A stretch of 64,000 nt of DNA from positions 2,914,001-2,978,000 of the forward strand of contig NZ_AP024660.1 of the NCBI RefSeq assembly GCF_019977395.1, written 5' to 3'. The stretch is from Arthrobacter sp. NicSoilC5. Its GTDB lineage: Bacteria; Actinomycetota; Actinomycetes; Actinomycetales; Micrococcaceae. This document shows, piece by piece, positions 1-7,893 of the stretch. Numbering within the stretch: position 1 is the stretch's first letter; each line of letters starts with the position of its first letter. The notes beneath the pieces were generated by a model. That model had not been told where the DNA came from, ran no database searches, and saw nothing but the letters and a program-made list of their open reading frames with translations. The translations under genes were made by a program, and so were the position numbers.

Positions 1-552
1 TGCGTGGTCCGGTTCCAGGGCCAGCACCTGCCCGGCGGACTGCAGCAGGACACCGATCCATTCCGGCCCGTTCACCAGCCAGCACGCGTCGACGATGTCG
101 CCGGGGGCCACCCGCAGCGCCGCTGCCAGCTGCCGGCGGACGGGCTCCTCCACGGGGCCGGATCGCGTCAGGGGCGGCGCGGCGAAAGCCAGCCTCCCGC
201 CGTCGCGCTTGATCCGGACAAGCCCCGCCGCGCATTCCTGCACCACGCAGCCGTCGGACTTCGGCACCCCTCCGCTTTCCAGCCAGGTATGGGCAGAGCC
301 CAGAGTCGGGTGGCCCGCAAACGGGAACTCCTCGCTCCCGGTGAAAATCCTGACCCGGTAATCGGCGCGGGGATCCCGGGGAGGCAACAGGAAGGTGGTT
401 TCCGAGAGGTTGGTCCAGTTGGCGAAATGCTGCATGGTCGCCGCGTCCAGGCCTTGGGCATCAAGCACGACGGCGAGCGGGTTGCCACGGTAGGCCAGTC
501 CGGCGAAAACATCCACTTGGTGGAAGGGGCGGGGGCGGGGGTTCGGGTTCAC
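1..552 (-). CDS. PhzF family isomerase-like protein (partial, 3' end outside window)
   Basis: Translating the minus strand from a GTG at 552 gives 184 codons with no stop, so the C-terminal part lies outside the window. The N-terminus carries the PhzF pattern: residues 13-28 QVDVFAGLAYRGNPLA, then NLSETTF with Glu51 at the catalytic-acid position of the PhzF fold, then PFAGHPTLGSAH near residue 81. PhzF proteins are diaminopimelate-epimerase-fold isomerases. Few members act in phenazine synthesis, no phenazine genes are nearby, and the substrate is unknown. The start is weakly supported because no good Shine-Dalgarno precedes the GTG. The gene follows the rplI operon on the same strand but is separated from it by a strong terminator. 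Confidence 0.85.
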   Translation of the reverse strand, partial: MNPNPRPRPFHQVDVFAGLAYRGNPLAVVLDAQGLDAATMQHFANWTNLSETTFLLPPRDPRADYRVRIFTGSEEFPFAGHPTLGSAHTWLESGGVPKSDGCVVQECAAGLVRIKRDGGRLAFAAPPLTRSGPVEEPVRRQLAAALRVAPGDIVDACWLVNGPEWIGVLLQSAGQVLALEPDHA

Positions 553-581
553 CGGAGCAGGCTACCACCGCACAAACGAAA

Positions 582-614
582 GACCCCCGCCGCCGGAGTC
601 CGGCGACGGGGGTC
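582..614 (-). terminator. Intrinsic terminator of the rpsF-ssb-rpsR-rplI operon
   Basis: A GC-rich inverted repeat (GACCCCCG, one mismatch, CGCCGG, three-base loop, CCGGCG, CGGGGGTC) begins 20 bases after the rplI stop. On the minus strand the stem is followed by TTTCGTTT, as expected of a Rho-independent terminator. Confidence 0.85.
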
Positions 615-633
615 GTGACGTGGAGTGGGGAAA

Positions 634-1086
634 TTACTTTCCTGCCACCACGTCCAGTTCGATCACAGCGGCAACGTCAGCGTGGAGGCGGACGTTGGCC
701 TGGTAGGAACCGACCGACTTGATGTGTGCGGGCAGTTCAACCTTGCGCTTGTCGATCTTGCCAAGGCCAGCGGCCTCAACAGCGTCGGCGACGTCGCCCT
801 GCTTGACGGTGCCGAACAGACGGCCGGACTCGCCGGCCTTGACGACCAGCTTGACCGGCTTGGCGGACAGTGCAGCGGCCTGCTTCTGAGCATCTTCCAG
901 GGAAGCGTGCTCGCGGGCGGCGCGGGCAGCCTTGATGGACTCAACCTGCTTCTCGCCACCCTTCGACCAGGTCAGGGCGAAGTTGCGGGGCAGCAGGTAG
1001 TTACGTGCGTAACCGTCCTTGACCTCGACAACATCGCCGGCAGCACCGAGACCGGTGACTTCGTGGGTCAGAATGAGCTTTGCCAT
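634..1086 (-). CDS. rplI: 50S ribosomal protein L9
   Basis: A 150-residue protein starting [14 protein letters not shown], with the L9 signature [17 protein letters not shown] in the N-terminal rRNA-binding domain. A charged central helix (about residues 42-75) leads to the C-terminal domain with GRLFGTV. L9 binds 23S rRNA near the L1 stalk and helps maintain the reading frame. It is the last gene of the rpsF-ssb-rpsR-rplI operon, 17 bases after rpsR, and a terminator follows at 582-614. Length and organisation are normal for the family. Confidence 0.98.
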   Translation of the reverse strand: MAKLILTHEVTGLGAAGDVVEVKDGYARNYLLPRNFALTWSKGGEKQVESIKAARAAREHASLEDAQKQAAALSAKPVKLVVKAGESGRLFGTVKQGDVADAVEAAGLGKIDKRKVELPAHIKSVGSYQANVRLHADVAAVIELDVVAGK

Positions 1087-1103
1087 GTTAGTTAATCCCT
1101 TCC

Positions 1104-1343
1104 TTAGCCGCGGCCAGCGCCGGAGTAAGGCAGCAGAGCAACTTCGCGGGCGTTCTTGATTGCCTGGGCGATCTTGCGCTGTTCCTGCACCGTGACGCCA
1201 GTGACGCGACGGGCGCGGATCTTTCCGCGGTCGGAGATGAACTTGCGCAGCAATGCTACGTCCTTGTAGTCGATGACAGTGATGTCAGCGGCCTTCAAGG
1301 GGTTGGACTTTGGTTTGGGCTTACGGAGTTCAGCCTTAGCCAT
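1104..1343 (-). CDS. rpsR: 30S ribosomal protein S18
   Basis: A 79-residue basic protein. The core contains [19 protein letters not shown] and [15 protein letters not shown], the conserved S18 motifs that contact 16S rRNA and the S6 partner. A second S18 paralogue with a zinc motif is common in actinobacteria, but no Cys pair is visible here, so this is the Cys-less form. It sits between ssb and rplI. A perfect hairpin at 1367-1388 lies in the ssb-rpsR spacer. Confidence 0.97.
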   Translation of the reverse strand: MAKAELRKPKPKSNPLKAADITVIDYKDVALLRKFISDRGKIRARRVTGVTVQEQRKIAQAIKNAREVALLPYSGAGRG

Positions 1344-1366
1344 CGTGGAGCTCCTATTCTAGGGAG

Positions 1367-1388
1367 CCCGTGGATATTGATCCACGGG
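1367..1388 (-). other. Perfect hairpin in the ssb-rpsR spacer
   Basis: CCCGTGGAT and ATCCACGGG form a 9-bp perfect stem with a four-base loop, 24 bases upstream of the rpsR start. No U-tract follows on the minus strand, so it is unlikely to terminate transcription. An mRNA-stabilising or processing role within the operon is a guess. Confidence 0.55.
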
Positions 1389-1468
1389 ATGGTGGTGGTC
1401 CGACGGCGGCAGTGCCTTGGGTGCGTGGCGCACCCGGGCAGTCCCGGCGCCGGGCCGTTATTTGGGTT

Positions 1469-2044
1469 TTAGAAGGGAGGTTCGGAATCGGGGCCGTTGC
1501 CCCAGCCGCCTGCGTTGGAGACACCGGGCGTAGCCCAGGGATCGTCCTGTGCAGCCTGCTGGTTGCCGCCGCCCCAACCTCCACCGGAGTTGCCGCCCTG
1601 ATTTCCACCAGAGTTGCCTCCTCCGAAGCCACCGCCGCTGTTGCGGCCGCCGAAGCCGCCGCCACCCTGTCCGCCGGAGCGCTGGGTGCGGTTGACCTTG
1701 GCATTGGCGTAGCGCAGGCTGGGGCCGATTTCGTCGACCTCAAGCTCGATAACGGTGCGCTTTTCGCCTTCTTTTGTTTCGTAGGAACGGCTCTTCAGGC
1801 GGCCGGTCACGATGACGCGCATGCCCTTGGTCAGGGATTCGGCGACGTTCTCGGCTGCTTCACGCCATACGGCAGCGCGGAGGAACAGGGTTTCCCCGTC
1901 CTTCCACTCGTTGGACTGGCGATCAAAGGTGCGGGGGGTGGAAGCGATGGTGAAGTTCGCTACTGCCGAACCTGACGGTGTGAACCGCAATTCCGGGTCA
2001 TTGGTGAGGTTACCGATGACCGTAATGGTGGTCTCGCCTGCCAT
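1469..2044 (-). CDS. ssb: Single-stranded DNA-binding protein
   Basis: A 191-residue SSB. The N-terminal OB-fold (residues 1-112) includes [21 protein letters not shown] and the conserved WRE segment. A flexible Gly/Asn-rich linker (about 115-170, repeated GGGF/GGN units) follows, and the acidic tip DSEPPF at the C-terminus recruits partner proteins. SSB coats single-stranded DNA in replication and repair. The gene lies between rpsF and rpsR, the standard bacterial arrangement. The Gly-rich linker is typical of actinobacterial SSBs. Confidence 0.97.
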   Translation of the reverse strand: MAGETTITVIGNLTNDPELRFTPSGSAVANFTIASTPRTFDRQSNEWKDGETLFLRAAVWREAAENVAESLTKGMRVIVTGRLKSRSYETKEGEKRTVIELEVDEIGPSLRYANAKVNRTQRSGGQGGGGFGGRNSGGGFGGGNSGGNQGGNSGGGWGGGNQQAAQDDPWATPGVSNAGGWGNGPDSEPPF

Positions 2045-2116
2045 CTACTGCCTCCTTGTTCGATCCTGGGTGAAGAGTGCGTTTCCTGCGGGGTAAAGAA
2101 TGAAGACGGTGCTGAA

Positions 2117-2422
2117 TTACTCAGCAACAACCTTCTGCTCTTCGGGGCGGGTGATCTTGGTGCGCATGATGGTCTCGTTAAGAGACAGCTGGCGGTCAAG
2201 TTCCTTGGCGGTCTCCGGCTTGGCGGTGAAGTTCACCACGGCGTAGATACCTTCGGACTTCTTCTTGATGTCGTAAGCCAGACGGCGACGGCCCCAGATG
2301 TCAACCTTTTCGATGGTTCCACCATCGTTGGTGATGACGTTCAGGAACTTCTGAAGCGACGGCTCAACGGTACGCTCTTCGACCTCGGGGTCGATGATTA
2401 CCATCAATTCGTAAGGACGCAT
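2117..2422 (-). CDS. rpsF: 30S ribosomal protein S6
   Basis: A 101-residue protein starting [16 protein letters not shown], with the S6 ferredoxin-like core and [18 protein letters not shown] chose ATG 2422 because AGGAGG lies 11 bases upstream; an in-frame GTG at 2434 overlaps the Shine-Dalgarno itself and is unlikely. S6 pairs with S18 on the 30S platform. It is the first gene of the operon, and its 5' leader (2427-2479) can fold so that the ribosome-binding site is hidden, as expected for S6:S18 autoregulation. Confidence 0.97.
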   Translation of the reverse strand: MRPYELMVIIDPEVEERTVEPSLQKFLNVITNDGGTIEKVDIWGRRRLAYDIKKKSEGIYAVVNFTAKPETAKELDRQLSLNETIMRTKITRPEEQKVVAE

Positions 2423-2426
2423 ATGT

Positions 2427-2479
2427 GAACCCACCTCCTTTGGGCTAAGCGGTTACGGCATTTCCGTAACAGGAGGTTC
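2427..2479 (-). promoter_or_regulatory. Candidate S6:S18 autoregulatory leader of rpsF
   Basis: In the minus-strand RNA, GAACCTCCT (2479-2471) is complementary to the rpsF Shine-Dalgarno AGGAGGT plus TTC (2439-2427, with a three-base bulge). Between the arms lies a hairpin with stem GTTACGG/CCGTAAC (2452-2470), followed by another CCG. rpsF leaders in many bacteria carry a CCG-containing structure bound by the S6:S18 complex. This match comes from reading base pairs, not from a covariance model. Confidence 0.6.
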
Positions 2480-2720
2480 ATTTGCGATTCCGTGCAATGC
2501 CTTGCCGCCGGAACGGAGGCAGGACGCAGCACAGACTTCAATATCTTAGTGCATTTGGACCCGATAGGCGATTCGCGCTTGACCCAAGGCTAGCCCCGGT
2601 GGAGGTGGGCAGCAGCCGCAGGTTCAGCCATGTGGAAAACCCTGCCGTCACTGGCGCCCATACCAATGCACTTTGCCGACAGGGGAGCGCCACGCCAACG
2701 CAGTGAGGTCCGTTACCTAA

Positions 2721-2751
2721 TTGTGATTCGCAGACCCTTTTCGTGTACGGT
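2721..2751 (+). promoter_or_regulatory. Possible promoter for the riboswitch-GH16 transcript
   Basis: TTGTGA at 2721-2726 and TACGGT at 2746-2751 resemble -35 and -10 hexamers with a rather long 19-base spacer. They would start transcription near 2758, giving a leader of about 200 nt that contains the complete riboswitch. Confidence 0.4.
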
Positions 2752-2825
2752 CGTCCGGGGGCCGCCCCCAGCCGGCTCCAGTCCCGGATGCCGCCCAACT
2801 CTGCCGCGTCCGTGATTATCACCAG

Positions 2826-2955
2826 ATTCCAGGCAGAGGCGGGGGACCCAAGCGTCCCGGGCACGGCAACGCGCCTGCCCTTGGGGTGAAGCCGCAGCAC
2901 GCGGCCGCATGCCCTCATTCGAACCCGACAGCTAACTCCGCAGGCGACGAGAGGT
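2826..2955 (+). ncRNA. Cyclic-di-AMP riboswitch (ydaO/yuaA leader)
   Basis: The hallmark blocks appear in order: GCGGGGGACCCA (about 2839-2850), TTGGGGTGAAGCCGC (2881-2895), and CGAACCCGACAGCTAACTCC (2920-2939) running into GCAGGCG. This is the actinobacterial form of the ydaO element, which binds cyclic-di-AMP and in actinobacteria typically controls secreted cell-wall hydrolases. Here it ends about 10 bases before the GH16 start at 2965. Exact ends are approximate. The same strand and short distance make the GH16 gene its target. Confidence 0.9.
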
Positions 2956-2964
2956 AGCATCCCC

Positions 2965-4068
2965 ATGCCCGCACCCCGCAAAGGCAGCGCCAAACGAGCG
3001 CACCGTTATCAAAATGAGACAGATCCCGCCCGGACATCCCCGGCCTTCAAGTCCGGTGCTCCGGCCCGGGCGCGCCGCCGCTGGCCCCTTGCCGCCGGTC
3101 TTGCCGCAGCACTCCTCGGAGCAGGTTCCCTTGGCCTGGGCCTGACCCACGGTGACGGAACCGCTGACGTGGCGCGGGTGGCGAGTGCAGAGGATGCCGG
3201 CAGCGCCGCACCCACCCAAACTCCGGACATTCCGGTCCCCGCTCCAACGCCAGTCCCGGCAGTCGAGGCCGCTCCTGCCGCCGCTCCTTCGCCGGCAGAG
3301 GCACCGGCACCTGCCCCCGCAGCAGTACCGGCACCCGCTGCCCCTGCCCCTCCCTCCGAAGCACCCATCGCTGTGGCGCCGGCGGCGGCACAGCTGGCCA
3401 GCACCGGGACGCCTGCGCCCGCCGGGGTCCCGGGGAACTGGACCATGACCTTCGCCGACGAGTTCAACGGGGCCGGACTGGACACCGCGAAGTGGTCCGG
3501 CTGCTGGTTCTCCCCCGGTTGCGGAACCATGAACAAGGTCTCCACCAGCCCGGCGAACGTCTCCGTGGCCAACGGGAACCTGGCCCTGGGGCTCAGCTCA
3601 TCCACCTCCGGCGGACTGGTATCCACCAACCCGAAGGGCGGGGCGGGGACCGGCTTCCAGTTCACCACCGGCTACGTCGAGGCCAGGATCAAGTTCCCGG
3701 GCAACGCCAACGGCCTCTACAACTGGCCTGCCTTCTGGACCACCGGACAGTCGTGGCCGGCCACCGGCGAGAATGACATCGCCGAGGTCCTGCAGGCCAA
3801 GATGACCGTGAACTACCACTCCGGTTCCGGCTCCCACAACCAGGGCGGCGTGGGCGGCAACTGGGCCAACGAGTACCACACCTTTGGCCTGCACCGGATG
3901 GCAAACTCCTCGGACGTGTACTTCGACGGCGTCAAGGTCAAGTCCTACCCCACCGACGACGGAAATGCCCCGCAGTACATCGTGCTGAATGTCGGCGCCT
4001 CCTCCACGAACCCGGCCTACGGCGCGCCGTCCCAGATGATGGTGGACTACGTGCGCGCCTGGCAGTAG
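2965..4068 (+). CDS. Secreted glycoside hydrolase family 16 protein
   Basis: A 367-residue protein. The basic N-terminus is followed by a hydrophobic segment (about residues 43-60), a signal peptide or membrane anchor. A long Pro/Ala-rich linker (about 78-150) leads to a GH16 domain from about residue 155 to the end. The GH16 catalytic pattern ExDxxE is GENDIAE, with Glu269, Asp271 and Glu274. GH16 enzymes cleave beta-1,3/1,4-glucans and related polysaccharides; the substrate here is not predictable. A cyclic-di-AMP riboswitch lies directly upstream and a terminator at 4088-4125 closes the unit, so it is a monocistronic gene at the edge of the polysaccharide locus. The linker suggests anchoring at or near the envelope. 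Confidence 0.9.
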   Translation: MPAPRKGSAKRAHRYQNETDPARTSPAFKSGAPARARRRWPLAAGLAAALLGAGSLGLGLTHGDGTADVARVASAEDAGSAAPTQTPDIPVPAPTPVPAVEAAPAAAPSPAEAPAPAPAAVPAPAAPAPPSEAPIAVAPAAAQLASTGTPAPAGVPGNWTMTFADEFNGAGLDTAKWSGCWFSPGCGTMNKVSTSPANVSVANGNLALGLSSSTSGGLVSTNPKGGAGTGFQFTTGYVEARIKFPGNANGLYNWPAFWTTGQSWPATGENDIAEVLQAKMTVNYHSGSGSHNQGGVGGNWANEYHTFGLHRMANSSDVYFDGVKVKSYPTDDGNAPQYIVLNVGASSTNPAYGAPSQMMVDYVRAWQ

Positions 4069-4087
4069 CAGGCCACGCCCCCAGGTG

Positions 4088-4125
4088 AAAGGGCGACGGC
4101 GGGATCTCCCGCCGTCGCCCTTTTT
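4088..4125 (+). terminator. Intrinsic terminator after the GH16 gene
   Basis: AAAGGGCGACGGCGGGA and its near-perfect complement TCCCGCCGTCGCCCTTT form a long stem with a very short loop, followed by a T-run. It separates the GH16 gene from the glycosyltransferase at 4190. Confidence 0.9.
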
Positions 4126-4189
4126 CGGCTTCCCTCAAGGTTGCCTAAAGCAACCCTCCGGCGACGATGTGATCCAGTACACTCTTGCA

Positions 4190-5383
4190 ATGAAGCTCCT
4201 GTACGTGACGGAAAGCGTGCCCAACCGGGATCCGGAACTGGGGGACGGAAGCTCGATGATCCCGTACGAAGTAATCCTGCACCTCCCCCCTGGCATTGCC
4301 GTCACGCTGCTGACTTTCTCGGGTCCTGTTCCGGTTCCGGCAGAGATCAGGAACCGCTGCGATACCATGTACGAACTGGCCCCGCGCGAGGAACTTTCGG
4401 CCTTTGCCCGCTCCATGGGCGGCCTCACCGGATTGGGAAAGCACCGGCGGTCCACCCCCTCCGCCCGCGCCGCCGCGGCCCGGTTGTCCGCAAGCCGGGA
4501 CGCCACCCTGATCCATGGCCCCCATGCCCTCTTCCTGTCCCACTGCGTCACCGGTCCCCTGGTGCTGCAGACAGTGGACCCCTGGTCCATCCGGGCCGGC
4601 ATGGACACCGCCATCGCCCGTACCTTCCGGCCCGCCTACCGGCTGCGCGAACAATTGGCCGCCCGCGCTGAACGGCAGCTGCCGCCCCGGGCCAGGCTCC
4701 TGACCGTCGGAGCCCAGGACGCAGCGGCCTGGTCCGCCACGCTGGGCAGGCCGGTCACGAGCATCCCCAACGGCACGGCGGTGGCCACCGGTCCCCGCCG
4801 GGAGCGGAAAGCCCCCGTGGTGTGCTTCGCAGGCAGCCTAAACTACGCGCCGAACGTGGACAGCGCCACGGTACTGGTCAACAGGATCGCGCCGCTGGTG
4901 TGGCGGGAGGTCCCGGACGCCCGCTTCGTCATCGCAGGGCGGCGCCCCACACCGGCGGTTCAGGCGCTGGCCGGACCCCGGGTGGATATCCTGGCCAACG
5001 TGCCTTCCATCCTGGATGTGTTCCAGGGCGCGGATGTGGCGGTTTTCCCGGACGAACACGGCGTGGGTATCCGGAACTCCGTCCTGGAGGCCCTCGCCGC
5101 GGGGCTGCCCGTGGTGGCCACGCCGGTGGCCGCGAGGGAACTTCCCGCACATCCGCTGCTGGCCGTTCGGGACAGCCAGGACACTCTTGTCCGCGAGGTG
5201 GTGGAGCACCTCACCGCCCCCAAGCAACCGCCCGGGCCTTCCCACGGCACCGCCGGAACGGCGGCCGCAGGCGCAGTCCGCACCTGGGACACCGTGGCAG
5301 GCCAATACCTGGCGGAGGTCCGTGCGGCCATGGCCGGTTCATCCCCGGCGGGGGAGCTTACCCGGACGAACAGGCAACCATGA
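4190..5383 (+). CDS. Glycosyltransferase, GT4-like (group 1)
   Basis: A 397-residue protein with a GT-B architecture. The N-terminal half starts MKLLYVTESVPNRD. The C-terminal nucleotide-sugar domain includes SIPNGTAV, VCFAGSLNYAPNVDSA and the acidic GIRNSVLEALAAGLPVVAT block typical of GT4 retaining transferases. I chose ATG 4190 over an upstream in-frame ATG inside the terminator. It probably adds one sugar of the lipid-linked repeat unit on the cytoplasmic side. It overlaps the following flippase by four bases (ATGA), so the two are translationally coupled. Donor and acceptor are unknown. Confidence 0.88.
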   Translation: MKLLYVTESVPNRDPELGDGSSMIPYEVILHLPPGIAVTLLTFSGPVPVPAEIRNRCDTMYELAPREELSAFARSMGGLTGLGKHRRSTPSARAAAARLSASRDATLIHGPHALFLSHCVTGPLVLQTVDPWSIRAGMDTAIARTFRPAYRLREQLAARAERQLPPRARLLTVGAQDAAAWSATLGRPVTSIPNGTAVATGPRRERKAPVVCFAGSLNYAPNVDSATVLVNRIAPLVWREVPDARFVIAGRRPTPAVQALAGPRVDILANVPSILDVFQGADVAVFPDEHGVGIRNSVLEALAAGLPVVATPVAARELPAHPLLAVRDSQDTLVREVVEHLTAPKQPPGPSHGTAGTAAAGAVRTWDTVAGQYLAEVRAAMAGSSPAGELTRTNRQP

Positions 5384-6867
5384 CGTACGCGCCGGGGGAA
5401 CTGGAGCGCAAGGGAGTCCGGGGAGCCCTGTGGCAGGGGCTGGCCTTCGCCTCGGGCAGGGTGATCGTGCTGGTGACCACGGTGGTCCTGGCACGGCTGC
5501 TCTCACCTGAGGAATACGGCCTCGTCGCCTTGGCGCTGGTGCTGATGGCCTACGCCGAGACCATCGCCGATGCCGGGGTGGGCCAGGCGTTGGTCTACCT
5601 GCCCAAGACACCGGTCATCGCCAGGTCGGCGCTGCTGCTTTCCGTTGCCCTGGGCGCAGTGCTGGCCGTGGCGGCCCTGCTCGCTGCTGACGCGGTGGAG
5701 GACCTCCTTGGGCTGGAGGGCGTGGCCCCGCTGGTGCAGGTCCTTGGCGTTTCGGTGCTTGCCACGGCCTGCGGTGCCGTCCCGGAAGCCATCATGCGCC
5801 GGGACCTGAAGTTCAGGCAGCTCACGGCGGCTCCTGTACTGCGCGCCGCAACCATGGGAACGGTGACCCTCTACCTGGCCTTCACCGGCCACGGCGCCTG
5901 GTCACTCGCCGTCGGAACGGCTGCCGGGTCGGTGGCCTATGCCGCCACCTGCTGGTTCCTGGTCCGCCGCGAGGCGCCCTGGCAAATCTGGCGCGTGAGC
6001 AAAAGCGCCATCGGGGAAAATGTCCGCTTTGGCGCCCCCGTCGCCGGCAGCACCATGCTTGCCCGGGCGATCTTCGACGTCGACTACCTGGTCATCGGCA
6101 TTGTGCTGGGCGCACACGCCCTGGGTCTCTACACCCTCGCCTTCCGGCTGCCGGAGGCCCTGATCCTGAACGTGTTCTTTGTGCTGTCCACCGTCCTGTT
6201 TCCCCTGTACACGCAGGTCCGGGGCGACCGGCAGCGGCTGCGGGACGGCTACCTGAAGAGTGTCACCGTGCAGGCGCTCTACGGCATCACGGCAGGTGTG
6301 GGCCTGGCCGTAGTGGCGCCCGTCCTGGTCCCGGTCCTTTTCGGGCAGCAATGGGAGGAGTCGGTGACCCCGCTGGTATTCCTGGCCCTGTACGCGGCCG
6401 CCCGCTCCCTGGGTGCCGGGGCCAATGACGTCTACAAGGCGATGGGCCGGCCCGGTCTTTCCATCTGGATCTCCGTGGTCCGCCTGGTGGTCCTCCTCCC
6501 GGCCCTGGTCTTTGCCACCCAGTGGGGCATCGTGGGGGTCGCCTGCGCCCAGATGGTGGTGGCCGTGGTCTTCGCGTTCGGCATGCAGGCAGTAGCCGCC
6601 AAGGTCATGGGGACAAGGATGCGCCGGATGATGCGGGCCGCCGCTCCGGGCCTGGTGTGCGGCGCCGCGGTGGGCCTGGTGGGCCTGGTCAACCTGGCAC
6701 GGCATGCCCTGGGACCGGTCCCCACGCTGGCTGTCATGGTGGTGGCCGGAGTGGGCGCGGTGTACGCGGTGCTGCGGTTCGGCTACCGGGACCTGCACGA
6801 CGAGATCCTGGGCCTTTTCCGGCGCAACCACGAAAACCCGGGAGCGGCGGAAAGCCGGACCTCCTAG
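5380..6867 (+). CDS. Polysaccharide flippase, Wzx/MATE-like
   Basis: A 495-residue polytopic membrane protein with about 12-14 hydrophobic segments. The N-terminal region GALWQGLAFASGRVIVLVTT...LLSPEEYGLVALAL is the standard opening of the polysaccharide-transport (PST) branch of the MOP exporter superfamily. Such proteins flip undecaprenyl-diphosphate-linked repeat units across the membrane. The start ATG overlaps the stop of the glycosyltransferase (ATGA). The window holds a second flippase at 29110, so either two glycans are exported or one is redundant. The 3' end converges with the kinase gene at 6880 and no terminator is visible in the 12-bp gap. Confidence 0.88.
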   Translation: MTYAPGELERKGVRGALWQGLAFASGRVIVLVTTVVLARLLSPEEYGLVALALVLMAYAETIADAGVGQALVYLPKTPVIARSALLLSVALGAVLAVAALLAADAVEDLLGLEGVAPLVQVLGVSVLATACGAVPEAIMRRDLKFRQLTAAPVLRAATMGTVTLYLAFTGHGAWSLAVGTAAGSVAYAATCWFLVRREAPWQIWRVSKSAIGENVRFGAPVAGSTMLARAIFDVDYLVIGIVLGAHALGLYTLAFRLPEALILNVFFVLSTVLFPLYTQVRGDRQRLRDGYLKSVTVQALYGITAGVGLAVVAPVLVPVLFGQQWEESVTPLVFLALYAAARSLGAGANDVYKAMGRPGLSIWISVVRLVVLLPALVFATQWGIVGVACAQMVVAVVFAFGMQAVAAKVMGTRMRRMMRAAAPGLVCGAAVGLVGLVNLARHALGPVPTLAVMVVAGVGAVYAVLRFGYRDLHDEILGLFRRNHENPGAAESRTS

Positions 6868-6879
6868 CGGGTGGCCGCC

Positions 6880-7893
6880 CTACGCGGCTTCCACAACATG
6901 GCGCCACAACCAGAAGTCCCTGTCCGCCTGGAGGGCGGCCCGGACTTTCCCGTTTCCCTGCGTCGGATCAGCCTCCGCCTCCTGCGCCAGCCGGTCGGCG
7001 AGCGTGGCGGTGGACCGCGCCCACGTGGCGATGACCAGCAGCGGGAGGAGTGAGAGGTCCACTCCCCTCATGCCAAGGTGGCGGGAAAGCGGCTCCAGCG
7101 CCCAGCCGCCCTTGCCGAAGGCTTTGTCAAAGGCCGCCATCTGGGCCTCCCGGGCGAACGCCTGTTCACTGGATTCGCTCAAGTACTGGAGGTAGAACAC
7201 CAGGTCGTGCCCGGGCACTCCATCCGTGAGCGACCGTTCCCAGTCCATGACCTGCAGGGCGCCGCCGGGTTTAACAAGGAGGTTCGGATGGCTCAGGTCG
7301 CCGTGTTCGATGACCGCGGGCAGTTGCGAGCGGCGCAGCGGGGCAAGGAGTTCGTGCGTGCGCCCAACGAGTTCGTTTGTCCGGGCATCCGGGCCGGCCA
7401 ATCCTTCCAGGGCCGCCAACGGCGCGGCAACGGCGCGCTGGTACCAGTCCACGTTGCCGGCGGCGGGCTGCGTGCAGGGAAGTGCCCCCACGAACGCGGC
7501 CCCGGTGGCGACGGCGGCAGGAAGATCCGCTGCCACCGTCCTGGGATCGAGCGGCAGGCCGGTCAGCGCGGTTTCGACCAGCACCGTGTACGGCCCCACG
7601 TCCCGGATTCCCACCAGTCGTGGAACACCGGCGCCTGAGTCGCGGACGGCGGCGGAGAGCTGGGCCAGCATGGCCGCCTCACGGCGGACGCCGCTGTTGT
7701 CCCCGGGCTGCCGCGGCACCTTCACCACCAGGGCCGGTTCGCTGTGCCGGGAGGGGAACACCAGGGCCACCACGTGCCGGGAGGTTGCGAACCGCGGGGT
7801 CAGCAGCAGTGTCTCCCATTGTTTGCCCAGGCCGTACTGGTCCAGGGCAAACTCGTCGAAGTGGTCCCGCAGGAACTGGTCTATGAAGCTCAT
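6880..7893 (-). CDS. Aminoglycoside-phosphotransferase-like kinase
   Basis: A 337-residue protein-kinase-like-fold enzyme. ALVVKVP puts a candidate ATP-binding Lys at residue 58. The catalytic loop is EHGDLSHPN (about residues 196-204) and the metal-binding motif is VMDWERS (Asp217). These are the APH/choline-kinase family motifs. The start ATG overlaps the stop of the upstream fusion protein by four bases. Position at the end of a polysaccharide operon, directly behind a nucleotidyltransferase/kinase fusion, suggests it phosphorylates a sugar, lipid or small-molecule substituent rather than an antibiotic. That role is inference. Confidence 0.8.
   Translation of the reverse strand: MSFIDQFLRDHFDEFALDQYGLGKQWETLLLTPRFATSRHVVALVFPSRHSEPALVVKVPRQPGDNSGVRREAAMLAQLSAAVRDSGAGVPRLVGIRDVGPYTVLVETALTGLPLDPRTVAADLPAAVATGAAFVGALPCTQPAAGNVDWYQRAVAAPLAALEGLAGPDARTNELVGRTHELLAPLRRSQLPAVIEHGDLSHPNLLVKPGGALQVMDWERSLTDGVPGHDLVFYLQYLSESSEQAFAREAQMAAFDKAFGKGGWALEPLSRHLGMRGVDLSLLPLLVIATWARSTATLADRLAQEAEADPTQGNGKVRAALQADRDFWLWRHVVEAA

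Noticed and set aside
2423..2434. Alternative GTG start of rpsF at 2434
   Set aside because: The GTG overlaps the Shine-Dalgarno AGGAGGTGG; ATG 2422 has correct spacing and matches the usual S6 N-terminus.
2538..2993. Minus-strand frame of 151 codons between rpsF and the GH16
   Set aside because: It runs across the riboswitch and promoter region with no ribosome-binding site; the structured RNA on the plus strand explains the sequence better.
3009..3668. Long minus-strand open frame opposite the GH16 gene
   Set aside because: It is an Ala/Gly/Val-rich mirror of the Pro/Ala linker in GC-rich DNA, with no ribosome-binding site and no family resemblance; the plus-strand GH16 frame has a catalytic motif and codon bias.
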